The translations under genes and the position numbers were made by a program. Under the pieces are notes generated by a model. It made no database searches. It worked only from the letters and a program-made list of their open reading frames with translations, and was not told the DNA's origin. DNA of 6,525 nucleotides from Muribaculaceae bacterium (lineage in GTDB: Bacteria > Bacteroidota > Bacteroidia > Bacteroidales > Muribaculaceae): positions 1 through 6,525 of the forward strand of contig JAIDTS010000074.1 of assembly GCA_029060585.1 (NCBI GenBank). Direction: 5' to 3'. Below, in pieces: positions 1 through 6,393 of the stretch (position 1 is its first letter; every line of letters begins with the position of its first letter).

Positions 1-149
1 GCTGGGAGCAGCCTGCATATCTTCCGATTATGTTTCTCGGCATATTTTTCTTCCTTGTAGGGCCGGGCAAAATTTCTGTAGACTATTTCCTTTCCTTGCA
101 TCTGCTTCATTCTTCCGATCATAGTGAGGACGAGCTTGAGGAGGTGTGA
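1..149 (+). CDS. C-terminal fragment of a DoxX-like integral membrane protein (5' end outside window)
   Basis: An open frame runs in from the left edge (first complete codon at 3) and ends at TGA 147-149, giving 48 visible residues. It has a hydrophobic segment (PIMFLGIFFFLVGPGKIS), then VDYFLSLHLL, then an acidic hydrophilic tail ending in EDELEEV. A last transmembrane helix running into a G-P-G-(K/R)-x-S-x-D motif is typical of the C-terminus of DoxX/DoxD-family small membrane proteins, which is the basis for the call. The acidic tail would be cytoplasmic or periplasmic depending on topology, which this fragment cannot show. The stop lies 29 bases before mnmA on the same strand, so the two may share a transcript. 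The exact function of DoxX-like proteins in Bacteroidales is unclear. With only the tail visible, the family call is tentative, but that this is coding sequence is fairly secure. Confidence 0.6.
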   Translation, partial: WEQPAYLPIMFLGIFFFLVGPGKISVDYFLSLHLLHSSDHSEDELEEV

Positions 150-178
150 TCTGAAAAGGTGACATTAAGATTTACATT

Positions 179-1282
179 ATGGAGGAAGATAAGAAATTGA
201 GGATTGCCGTTCTAGTGTCTGGCGGAGTCGACAGCGCGGTGACGGTCGATCGTCTCTACCGGCAGGGTCACGACCTTCATCTGTTCTATATCCGGATTGG
301 AATGGATAACGGAGAGGGGGAGTGCACTGCTGAAGAGGATATTGAGATGTGCACGCTTATCGCGAAGAAATATGGATTGCCGTTCGATGTCGTTTCTCTT
401 CATGAGGAATACTGGGAATATGTGATGCAGTACGCCCTGCGAACAGTGAAGGAGGGGCTGACACCGCATCCGGACATGATGTGCAACAAAATCATAAAGT
501 TCGGATTCTTTGAGGAGCGCTGGGGGCATGAATTCGACAAGACCGCTACCGGACACTATGCTAAGGTGATTGAGGAAAACGGCCGCTTTTGGCTTGCTAC
601 CGCACCTGACGCGGTCAAGGATCAGACGGATTTTCTAGCTCAGATCAGCTACGGCCAGTTGAGCCATCTTATGTTTCCGCTTGGCGATATGACTAAGGAG
701 GAAGTGAGGGAGGCTGCCCGGGAGGCAAATCTTCCGAATGCTGCCCGAAAGGATAGCCAGGGAATATGTTTCCTCGGAAAGATTGACTACAGTGAGTTTC
801 TGGAGCGCCAGCTCGGCACTAAGAAAGGCCCGGTGATCGAGATAGAGACAGGAAAGAAGATCGGTGAGCATAAGGGATACTGGTTCTATACAATCGGACA
901 GCGCAAAGGACTCGGTCTCGGCGGCGGTCCTTGGTTTGTGGTAAGGAAGAACGTCCGCGACAATGTGGTCTATGTAAGCCATGGATATGACACCCGCCTG
1001 CAGTATGGCAAGGTGATCTACATGGATGAGATGCATTGGATCACGGAGGATCCGTTTTCTTCCGGCCTTTTCGAGAAGAATGAAGAGTGTGCGCTTGCGG
1101 TGTCGTTTAAGACCAGGCATACACCGGAGTTTTTCGAAGGCATGCTATATCGCACCTACGATTCCCGGTATGTTATAGTATCGTCTCGTGAGGTGCAGGG
1201 TATCGCTCCTGGCCAGTATGCCATTGTTTATACTCCCGACAGAAGGATTTGCCTTGGCTCCGGGATGATAGTCAAATCTTGA
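179..1282 (+). CDS. mnmA: tRNA-specific 2-thiouridylase MnmA
   Basis: MnmA is a cytoplasmic enzyme that adenylates U34 in the anticodon of Lys, Glu and Gln tRNAs and replaces O2 with sulfur delivered as a persulfide. The 367-residue length is normal for the family. The N-terminus carries the ATP-binding PP-loop SGGVDSAV (residues 14-21). The first catalytic cysteine is C102 in [10 protein letters not shown], with the conserved Asp at 99. The second is C197 in [16 protein letters not shown] follows the first, and [17 protein letters not shown] marks the central domain. The C-terminal beta-barrel ends in [12 protein letters not shown] and LGSGMI. Position 97 is His where most family members have Asn (TPNPD), a minor deviation. 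The ATG at 179 places the PP-loop at the expected distance; the leader has only a weak purine run (AAAAGG, 153-158). The sequence resembles the MnmA form of Bacteroides. The next gene starts 19 bases downstream. Confidence 0.96.
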   Translation: MEEDKKLRIAVLVSGGVDSAVTVDRLYRQGHDLHLFYIRIGMDNGEGECTAEEDIEMCTLIAKKYGLPFDVVSLHEEYWEYVMQYALRTVKEGLTPHPDMMCNKIIKFGFFEERWGHEFDKTATGHYAKVIEENGRFWLATAPDAVKDQTDFLAQISYGQLSHLMFPLGDMTKEEVREAAREANLPNAARKDSQGICFLGKIDYSEFLERQLGTKKGPVIEIETGKKIGEHKGYWFYTIGQRKGLGLGGGPWFVVRKNVRDNVVYVSHGYDTRLQYGKVIYMDEMHWITEDPFSSGLFEKNEECALAVSFKTRHTPEFFEGMLYRTYDSRYVIVSSREVQGIAPGQYAIVYTPDRRICLGSGMIVKS

Positions 1283-1301
1283 CATTCAAATTATATGGAA
1301 C

Positions 1302-1931
1302 ATGGAAAATGAAATGGTACGGCTGAGAATAGTCGGAATCACATATAATCAGATTGAAAACGGCATGTATGCCATGGTGCTCGAGGAGGAGGACGGAAGT
1401 CTCCGTCTTCCGATCATCATCGGCTATAATGAGGCGCAGTCGATCGAGTGCATGCTGCAGAAGATAAAGACTCCTCGCCCGCTGACCCATGAGCTTGCCT
1501 CTGAAATTCTCGGCTCTTTCGATATCGTTATGGAATCGGTCGTCATCAAGCAACTTGAGAATGGGATTTTTACTGCTGATGTGACTCTGCGACAGGGAGA
1601 ACGGAAAATTGTCGTGGATGCGCGATCAAGCGATGCTATCGCGCTTGCGATGAGGGCTGCAGCCCCCGTTTTCACAACCCGCGCTCTTCTTGAGAGTTGT
1701 GGCATCGACAAGGAATCTTTCGCTCCCCGAAATCTTCACATGTCATCCAGGCAGTCGATTCCGGTCAGAAAGGCTATAGAAAGGGTGAAGAATCCAGATG
1801 CGTCTCCTTACGAGGAAGAGTCTCTCGATTCTCTCCGCCGCATGATGCAGAAGGCGGTGGAGGAAGAGGATTATGAGAAGGCAGGCGAGATTAAGCTTGA
1901 AATTGAACGTAGGCACTCCGATGCCGATTAA
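1302..1931 (+). CDS. Bifunctional nuclease domain (DUF151) protein with C-terminal UVR motif
   Basis: The 209-residue product has two parts. Residues 4 to about 135 match the BFN/DUF151 fold: RLRIVGITYNQIENGMYAMVL, LPIIIGYNEAQSIE, the PRPLTHEL motif, and the signature VDARSSDAIALAMR with D106, R108 and D111. Residues 174-204 form a charged helix pair typical of the UvrB/UvrC (UVR) interaction motif (SLDSLRRMMQKAV...EDYEKAGEIKLEIERR). This two-domain form is common in Bacteroidota. DUF151 proteins were named for DNase/RNase activity in plant homologues; the bacterial role is poorly defined. The UVR motif suggests protein partners, but a role in repair is inference. Two starts are possible, ATG 1302 or ATG 1314; I chose 1302, 19 bases after mnmA, with an AT-rich leader and no clear Shine-Dalgarno. 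The gene is followed closely by the ArgR-like gene, consistent with co-transcription. Confidence 0.9.
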   Translation: MENEMVRLRIVGITYNQIENGMYAMVLEEEDGSLRLPIIIGYNEAQSIECMLQKIKTPRPLTHELASEILGSFDIVMESVVIKQLENGIFTADVTLRQGERKIVVDARSSDAIALAMRAAAPVFTTRALLESCGIDKESFAPRNLHMSSRQSIPVRKAIERVKNPDASPYEEESLDSLRRMMQKAVEEEDYEKAGEIKLEIERRHSDAD

Positions 1932-1941
1932 AGTTTATGCT

Positions 1942-2430
1942 ATGAGTAGGAAAAACGATAGAATCGAGAATCTCATAGAGATTATCAAGAATAATAATGT
2001 AGGAAGTCAGGAAGAGTTGCTGAGGATGCTTTCGGAAAGAGGGATCTTCATCACTCAGGCCACTCTTTCGAGGGATCTGAAGATGTTGAAGACCTCAAAG
2101 GTGCCTCTCGACCATGGAGCGTATGCATATATGCTTCCCGACGCCTCCACTGCAAGAATCAATTCTTCTGGCAGGCGCTCGGCCGATTTCTCACGCCAGA
2201 TAGGCAACGGCTTCATTTCCCTTGAGTTTTGCGGCAATCTCGGAGTCTTGCTTACCCGCAACGGCTATGCTTCAGGCATAGCGTATGATATCGATATGCT
2301 TAATGCTCCGGAGATTGCAGGCACAATAGCCGGAGCAAATACTGTGTTCATTGCGTTGAGGGATGGCGTTTCGCATCATAGGGCCACCGAGGTGCTGTCG
2401 ATGATACTTCCTGTTAGAAATTTACAGTGA
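1942..2430 (+). CDS. argR: ArgR-family transcriptional regulator with altered arginine-binding site
   Basis: The product is 162 residues from ATG 1942. Residues 1-70 form the ArgR winged-helix domain: NVGSQEELLRMLSERGI, then TQATLSRDLKMLK with the recognition-helix Ser43-Arg44, so DNA binding looks intact. Residues about 90-160 form the oligomerisation/ligand domain (NGFISLEFCGNLGVLLTR, GYASGIAYDID, GTIAGANTVFIALR). In ArgR this last motif is normally GTIAGDDT, whose two aspartates bind arginine. Here they are Ala132-Asn133 (codons GCA AAT at 2335-2340). Arginine-dependent repression is therefore doubtful; the protein may bind another ligand or none. Upstream in-frame ATGs at 1873 and 1921 would overlap the previous gene and add residues with no family match. 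ATG 1942 leaves a 10-base gap and gives a family-like N-terminus. The ArgC-like gene starts 3 bases after the stop, so translational coupling is likely. Family membership is sure; a classical ArgR function is not. Confidence 0.88.
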   Translation: MSRKNDRIENLIEIIKNNNVGSQEELLRMLSERGIFITQATLSRDLKMLKTSKVPLDHGAYAYMLPDASTARINSSGRRSADFSRQIGNGFISLEFCGNLGVLLTRNGYASGIAYDIDMLNAPEIAGTIAGANTVFIALRDGVSHHRATEVLSMILPVRNLQ

Positions 2431-2433
2431 TCT

Positions 2434-3354
2434 ATGATAAAGGTTGGAATTGCCGGAGCCGACACGGCAATGGCGGGTGAACTTGTTCGTATATTGATAA
2501 ATCATCCTGATGTGGAGCTGGTCAGTGCCTTTGCTCCTGGTAAGGTTGGTCGTAAGGTGTCTTCTGTGCATCATGGTCTCGCCGGAGAGTGCGACCTTGA
2601 GTTCTCTCCAGACATCAACCCGGCGCGTCTTGATGTGATCTTTATCGATGCGCATTCCGATGTGGCAGACCGCTTCAGGATGAATACCGATCGATGGCCT
2701 GAACTCCGGATCATCGATATGTCGCATTGTCCGTCGCTTGACTTCGAGGCTCTTGAGATGGCTTACGGACTTCCGGAAATCAACAGAAAGGAACTTGTGA
2801 GAGGTTGCCGCAGAGCTGTGGTGCCTCGCTCGGTGGCGGCTGCCGCCATTATCGGGCTATATCCCCTGGCCCGGCATCTCCTGCTTAAGGGCAACATTAC
2901 CGTGGGATACGCATGTCCTAAGGATATCGACACAACGGAGAAAGCCGAGATGGCGCGTCAGGAGATCCGCCATGTATTGCGGAAGACTCAGAATTCTTTT
3001 GATGGTGAGGTCTCTCTCCGCAGACTTGATGAAGAGGTCTCGGATAGAGGTCTGAAAGTTATGGTGGAGGTTCCGTGTTCTCTTGATATAAACGAAGTGT
3101 TCCGTATTTTCAATGACTGCTATGACGACCATAATTTCACGTTCATGGTGTCGAGTGCTATGCCTGGTTATGAGGTGGAAGGAACCCAGAAGACATTGGT
3201 TACGCTACAGAAGCTTTCCTCCGACCGATTGACTGTGACAGTAGTAGCCGATTGCCGTATGAGGGGCGGAGCGGGAGACGCGGTGCACATCATGAATCTT
3301 CTTTTCGGACTTCATGAGAGAACCGGGCTTTACCTGAAAGCCCACAAATTTTGA
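2434..3354 (+). CDS. ArgC homologue (N-acetyl-gamma-glutamyl-phosphate reductase family) lacking catalytic residues
   Basis: ArgC normally reduces N-acetylglutamyl phosphate with NADPH in arginine synthesis. Family landmarks kept here are the N-terminal fold with AGELVRILINHPDVELV, HHGLAGECDLEF, YGLPEINRKEL (111-121), IIGLYPLARHLLLKGNITV, QNSFDGEV and the C-terminal GGAGDAVHIMNLLFGL (278-293). The active site is not kept. The catalytic Cys motif NPGC is VPRS at 130-133, with Ser at the Cys position. The HxHxPEI region reads EMARQEI (172-178), so the catalytic His aligns with Ala174. About 19 residues between GNITV and that point, including GSTGAG, are absent. The glycine-rich GGAGYTAGEL loop reads GADTAMAGEL (8-17). 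At 306 residues it is slightly short for the family (about 320). The frame is uninterrupted, so this is not an obvious pseudogene. Probably a pseudoenzyme; a regulatory role beside the ArgR-like gene is inference. I withhold the symbol argC because reductase activity is unlikely. Confidence 0.85.
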   Translation: MIKVGIAGADTAMAGELVRILINHPDVELVSAFAPGKVGRKVSSVHHGLAGECDLEFSPDINPARLDVIFIDAHSDVADRFRMNTDRWPELRIIDMSHCPSLDFEALEMAYGLPEINRKELVRGCRRAVVPRSVAAAAIIGLYPLARHLLLKGNITVGYACPKDIDTTEKAEMARQEIRHVLRKTQNSFDGEVSLRRLDEEVSDRGLKVMVEVPCSLDINEVFRIFNDCYDDHNFTFMVSSAMPGYEVEGTQKTLVTLQKLSSDRLTVTVVADCRMRGGAGDAVHIMNLLFGLHERTGLYLKAHKF

Positions 3355-3360
3355 AAGCCC
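3325..3360 (+). repeat. Inverted repeat with duplicated 3' arm at the end of the ArgC-like gene; possible weak terminator
   Basis: GGGCTTT (3325-3331) can pair perfectly with AAAGCCC at 3337-3343 across a 5-base loop (ACCTG). The 3' arm is repeated as TGAAAGCCC at 3335-3343 and 3352-3360, 17 bases apart, so the same left arm could form two alternative hairpins. The structure spans the last codons and the stop of the ArgC-like gene. Only a short, interrupted run of T (AAATTTTG, 3346-3353) follows the first hairpin, so intrinsic termination would be weak. It may attenuate transcription into the ssb-like gene, or it may be chance. Confidence 0.35.
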
Positions 3361-3387
3361 TACAACCTAATAATCCAAATACCCTCC

Positions 3388-3702
3388 ATGAGTGTCAATA
3401 AAGCTATTCTTATAGGAAATGTCGGTGGAGATCCCGATGTCAGATATCCGGAGAAGGATTTCCCTGTGGCTTACTTCTCGCTTGCCACCAACGAGCTGCG
3501 TGGAAATACGGAAGTGACAGAATGGCATAACATAGTGATGACCGGAGAGCAGGCTCGCTATGCAGAGCGTTATATCAGGAAAGGCATGAAGCTTTATGTG
3601 GAAGGTCCCATCAGGACACGGCAATATACCGACAAGTTCAATATCGCGAGAAAACGAACGGAGATATACGCGCAGATTTTCGAGATTCTTGCTCGTCCGT
3701 AG
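3388..3702 (+). CDS. Short single-stranded DNA-binding protein (SSB-like OB fold, no C-terminal tail)
   Basis: The 104-residue product begins MSVNKAILIGNVGGDPDVRY, the classic SSB N-terminus, followed by VAYFSLATNE, TEWHNIVM with the ssDNA-stacking Trp46, ARYAERYIRKGMKLYVEGPIRTRQY and TEIYAQIFEIL. This is one complete OB fold, which in SSB tetramerises and coats single-stranded DNA. The reading frame stops just after the last beta-strand (EILARP). It lacks the flexible linker and acidic DDDIPF-like tip through which housekeeping SSBs recruit replication and repair proteins; those are usually 140-180 residues. The 45-loop region is also short. It is probably an accessory paralogue, with the main ssb elsewhere, though this window cannot show that. 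A frameshift that cut off a tail is unlikely because the 43 bases before speA are AT-rich leader, not tail-coding. ATG 3388 is the only sensible start. It lies 33 bases after the ArgC-like gene and 43 before speA. Confidence 0.85.
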   Translation: MSVNKAILIGNVGGDPDVRYPEKDFPVAYFSLATNELRGNTEVTEWHNIVMTGEQARYAERYIRKGMKLYVEGPIRTRQYTDKFNIARKRTEIYAQIFEILARP

Positions 3703-3745
3703 AATAAATATAATTTTAACCCTTAAATAAATAAACCGCATAGAA
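3703..3745 (+). promoter_or_regulatory. AT-rich leader upstream of speA
   Basis: The 43 bases between the ssb-like stop and speA are strongly AT-rich (ATAAATATAATTTTAACCC, then TAAATAAATAAACC). This contrasts with the moderate-GC coding sequence on both sides. There is no Shine-Dalgarno sequence; AT-rich leaders of this kind are typical translation-initiation regions in Bacteroidota. It could hold an internal promoter for speA-truA, but I see no convincing match to the Bacteroides TAnnTTTG -7 element with a TTTG -33 box. I claim only a leader and possible promoter. Confidence 0.3.
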
Positions 3746-5644
3746 ATGAGGAAGTGGAGAATCGAGGATTCAAGTGAGCTCTACAACATTCAGGGATGGG
3801 GCCTGAGCTATTTCAGCATCAACGATGAGGGGCACGTTCAGGTGACTCCGAAGGAAGGATACGCACCGGTGGATATTCGCAAGGTTCTCGACGAACTTAA
3901 ACTGCGTGACATCTCCGCGCCGATGCTCCTTAGGTTCCCGGATATTCTTGACGACCGTATCCGGAAGATTACCGGATGTTTTAAGACTGCAAGCAAGGAG
4001 TATGATTTTCAGGGACAGAGCTATCTGGTCTATCCTATTAAGGTAAACCAGATGAGGCAGGTCGTTGAGGAGATAGTCAGCCACGGCAATAAATACAACA
4101 TCGGTCTTGAAGCTGGTTCGAAACCCGAACTTCATGCAGTCCTTGCCGTCAATACCCACGAGAATTCTCTCGTAGTCTGCAATGGCTATAAGGATGAGGA
4201 TTACGTTGAGCTTGCTCTTCTCGCCCAGAAGATGGGAAGGAGGATATATCTCGTTGTTGAGAAACTCAACGAACTCAAGCTTATAATGAAAGTCGCCAAG
4301 CGTCTGAAAGTTGAGCCGAATATCGGAATCAGAATTAAGCTGACCTCTGCCGGTAGTGGAAAATGGGAGGAATCTGGAGGCGATGTGAGCAAGTTCGGCC
4401 TCAATTCCAGCGAACTTCTTGATGCCCTTGAATTCCTTGATAAGAATAAAATGAAAGACTGCCTTAAGCTGATCCACTTCCATATAGGCAGCCAGATCAC
4501 CAAGATACGCCGGATTAAGAATGCCCTCAGGGAAGCGATGCAGTTCTATGTTCAGTTGTCTAAGACTGGTTTTAATATAGATTTCGTCGACATTGGCGGT
4601 GGTCTCGGAGTTGATTACGACGGCACACGTTCTTCTTCCGGAGAAAACTCCATGAACTATTCCATTCAGGAATATGCCAACGATGCGGTCTCGGCTCTTG
4701 TTGATGTATGCAGGAAAAATAATCTGCATCAACCGAACATTATCACGGAATCAGGACGTTCAATGACAGCTCATCACTCTGTGTTGATCATAGAGACGCT
4801 CGAGACGACTCAGCTTCCTATCTGGAACGACAATGACGAGCTGCCTGAGGGAGCTCATGAGCTGACACGTGAACTTTACAATATTTGGGATAAGATAGAC
4901 TCCTCACGTGTGTTCGAGGACTGGCATGATGCCCTCCAGATCAGGGAAGAAGCGCTTGAGCTCTTCAGTCTCGGCCTCCTTGACCTGAAGACCCGAGCTC
5001 AGATCGAGAAACTCTTCTGGAGCGTGGCCCGCGATGTTCATGATATTACAAAGAGCATGAAGCATCCGCCCGAAGAGCTACGTAAGGTTGCGCGTATGCT
5101 GCCCGAGAAGTATTTCTGCAATTTCTCCCTTTTCCAGTCGCTTCCTGACACCTGGGCTATCGACCAGATGTTTCCCACGATGCCTATCAGCCGGCTTGAT
5201 GAGAAACCAACACAGGAGTGCACCATTCAGGATGTGACGTGCGATTCCGATGGTAAGATCAATCGTTTTGTAGCTCCTCAGGGTGTTAGCCATTCCTTGC
5301 CTGTTCATAAGCTTCGTCAGGGTGAACCTTATTATATTGGGGTTTTCCTCGTGGGCGCTTATCAAGAGATTCTCGGCGACCTGCACAATCTTTTCGGAGA
5401 TACGGCGGCTGTGCATATCACATGCGATAAGGATGGTTATGAGATCGAGCAGGTGATCGATGGCGAACCGGTTGCGGATGTCCTTGATTATGTAGAGTAT
5501 AATCCGAAAAAGCTCGTTCGAAATCTTGAGACATGGGTTTCCAAGTCTATGAAAGCCGGAAAGATTACCGCGGAGGAAGGGCGACAGTTCCTTAACATCT
5601 ACAAGTCGGGGCTCTACGGTATCACTTACCTCGAACGTTACTGA
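3746..5644 (+). CDS. speA: Biosynthetic arginine decarboxylase SpeA
   Basis: SpeA is a cytoplasmic PLP- and Mg-dependent enzyme that converts L-arginine to agmatine plus CO2, the first step from arginine to putrescine and on to spermidine-type polyamines. The 632 residues are full length. The PLP Schiff-base lysine is K99 in YPIKVNQ. EAGSKPEL and LIHFHIGSQ follow. The phosphate-binding glycine loop DIGGGLGVDYDG starts at residue 282, ITESGR is at 333-338, and the active-site cysteine motif CDSDGK starts at C499. The late motif GAYQEILGDLHNLFGDT is also present. The N-terminus (MRKWRIEDS.ELYNI.GWG) closely matches what I recall of Bacteroides SpeA and fixes the start at 3746. No catalytic residue appears lost, unlike the ArgR and ArgC homologues upstream. 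The stop codon overlaps the truA start by one base (TGATG), implying translational coupling. Being downstream of an ArgR-like gene suggests, but does not prove, shared control. Confidence 0.97.
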   Translation: MRKWRIEDSSELYNIQGWGLSYFSINDEGHVQVTPKEGYAPVDIRKVLDELKLRDISAPMLLRFPDILDDRIRKITGCFKTASKEYDFQGQSYLVYPIKVNQMRQVVEEIVSHGNKYNIGLEAGSKPELHAVLAVNTHENSLVVCNGYKDEDYVELALLAQKMGRRIYLVVEKLNELKLIMKVAKRLKVEPNIGIRIKLTSAGSGKWEESGGDVSKFGLNSSELLDALEFLDKNKMKDCLKLIHFHIGSQITKIRRIKNALREAMQFYVQLSKTGFNIDFVDIGGGLGVDYDGTRSSSGENSMNYSIQEYANDAVSALVDVCRKNNLHQPNIITESGRSMTAHHSVLIIETLETTQLPIWNDNDELPEGAHELTRELYNIWDKIDSSRVFEDWHDALQIREEALELFSLGLLDLKTRAQIEKLFWSVARDVHDITKSMKHPPEELRKVARMLPEKYFCNFSLFQSLPDTWAIDQMFPTMPISRLDEKPTQECTIQDVTCDSDGKINRFVAPQGVSHSLPVHKLRQGEPYYIGVFLVGAYQEILGDLHNLFGDTAAVHITCDKDGYEIEQVIDGEPVADVLDYVEYNPKKLVRNLETWVSKSMKAGKITAEEGRQFLNIYKSGLYGITYLERY

Positions 5645-6393
5645 TGGGACGCTATTTCATGAGGCTCGCATATCGGGGAGCTCCATTCCATGGCTGGCAG
5701 GTCCAGCCAAACGCAGTTAGCGTGCAAGGCGTGGTGGAGAAGGCTCTGTCTACTGCCCTTCGCACTCCCATGTCTATTGTCGGGGCCGGACGCACCGATA
5801 CAGGCGTTAATGCCCGTGAGATGTATGTCCATTTTGATTTCGATGGAGATCTTCCTGACAAGGGTCGCCTTCTTGTTTCCATCAATAGACTTGTCGGTCG
5901 TGATATTGCAATCCGTGATATAGTTCCCGTTCATGAGGATGCTCATGCGAGGTTCGATGCTGTCGAACGCACTTATAAGTACTTTGTCGCTTTTGAGAAG
6001 ACACCGTTCTTTTATCCACTTAGCTGGTATTGCTCCCACAGACTTGACCTTGACCGCATGAATGAGGCTGCAAGACTTCTCCTTAGGACTGACGACTTTA
6101 CCTCGTTTGCCAAACTGCATAGCGACGCAAAGACTAATATATGTAAGGTGACGAAGGCTGAATGGCATAAGGAAGGTGATTCAAATGCCGTTTTTACTAT
6201 CAGTGCCGACCGCTTTCTGCGTAATATGGTCAGGGCCGTGGTAGGTACTCTCGTTGATGTAGGACGCGGCAAGATGACTGTAGACGAATTCAGGGATATC
6301 ATAGAGAGAAAGGACCGGTGTGCCGCAGGACAGTCCATGCCCGGCGAGGCTCTTTTCCTCTGGAATGTAAGATATCCATACATAAATAATTAA
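5644..6393 (+). CDS. truA: tRNA pseudouridine(38-40) synthase TruA
   Basis: TruA isomerises uridines 38, 39 and 40 in the anticodon stem-loop of many tRNAs to pseudouridine in the cytoplasm. The 249-residue product shows the N-terminal RYFMRLAYRGAPFHGWQ.QP, VQGVVEKALS, the catalytic motif GAGRTDTGVNA with nucleophile Asp52, and FDAVERTYKYFV carrying the conserved Tyr. It also shows DFTSFAK and the C-terminal FLRNMVRAVVGTLVDVGRGK. Two small departures from the usual consensus are AYRGA for AYDGT and GVNA for GVHA; neither removes Arg50 or Asp52, so activity is expected. ATG 5644 overlaps the speA stop by one base. An internal ATG at 5659 would cut into the first strand, so 5644 is preferred. 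The pairing with speA is probably a matter of transcript organisation rather than a shared pathway. Confidence 0.96.
   Translation: MGRYFMRLAYRGAPFHGWQVQPNAVSVQGVVEKALSTALRTPMSIVGAGRTDTGVNAREMYVHFDFDGDLPDKGRLLVSINRLVGRDIAIRDIVPVHEDAHARFDAVERTYKYFVAFEKTPFFYPLSWYCSHRLDLDRMNEAARLLLRTDDFTSFAKLHSDAKTNICKVTKAEWHKEGDSNAVFTISADRFLRNMVRAVVGTLVDVGRGKMTVDEFRDIIERKDRCAAGQSMPGEALFLWNVRYPYINN

Noticed and set aside
635..1120. A 161-codon minus-strand frame inside mnmA
   Set aside because: It is antisense to the conserved MnmA core, with no family features and no upstream gene-start context.
2434..3354. Calling the ArgC homologue a pseudogene
   Set aside because: No stop or frameshift interrupts 306 codons, spacing to neighbours is tight, and conserved structural motifs extend to the last residues. 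The catalytic losses look like targeted change, not random decay, although recent pseudogenisation cannot be excluded from one sequence.
2434..3354. Explaining the missing ArgC motifs by sequencing error or compensating frameshifts
   Set aside because: The changed positions are flanked on both sides by in-frame conserved motifs (YGLPEIN before; GLYPLARHLL and QNSFD after). The substituted codons themselves are clean replacements.
3770..4732. A 320-codon open frame on the minus strand inside speA
   Set aside because: It lies entirely antisense to a strongly conserved enzyme, its translation shows no recognisable motif or domain, and long antisense frames are common opposite biased codon use.
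5690..5923. A 77-codon plus-strand frame inside truA
   Set aside because: It is an out-of-frame shadow of the conserved TruA N-terminal domain with no motif of its own.
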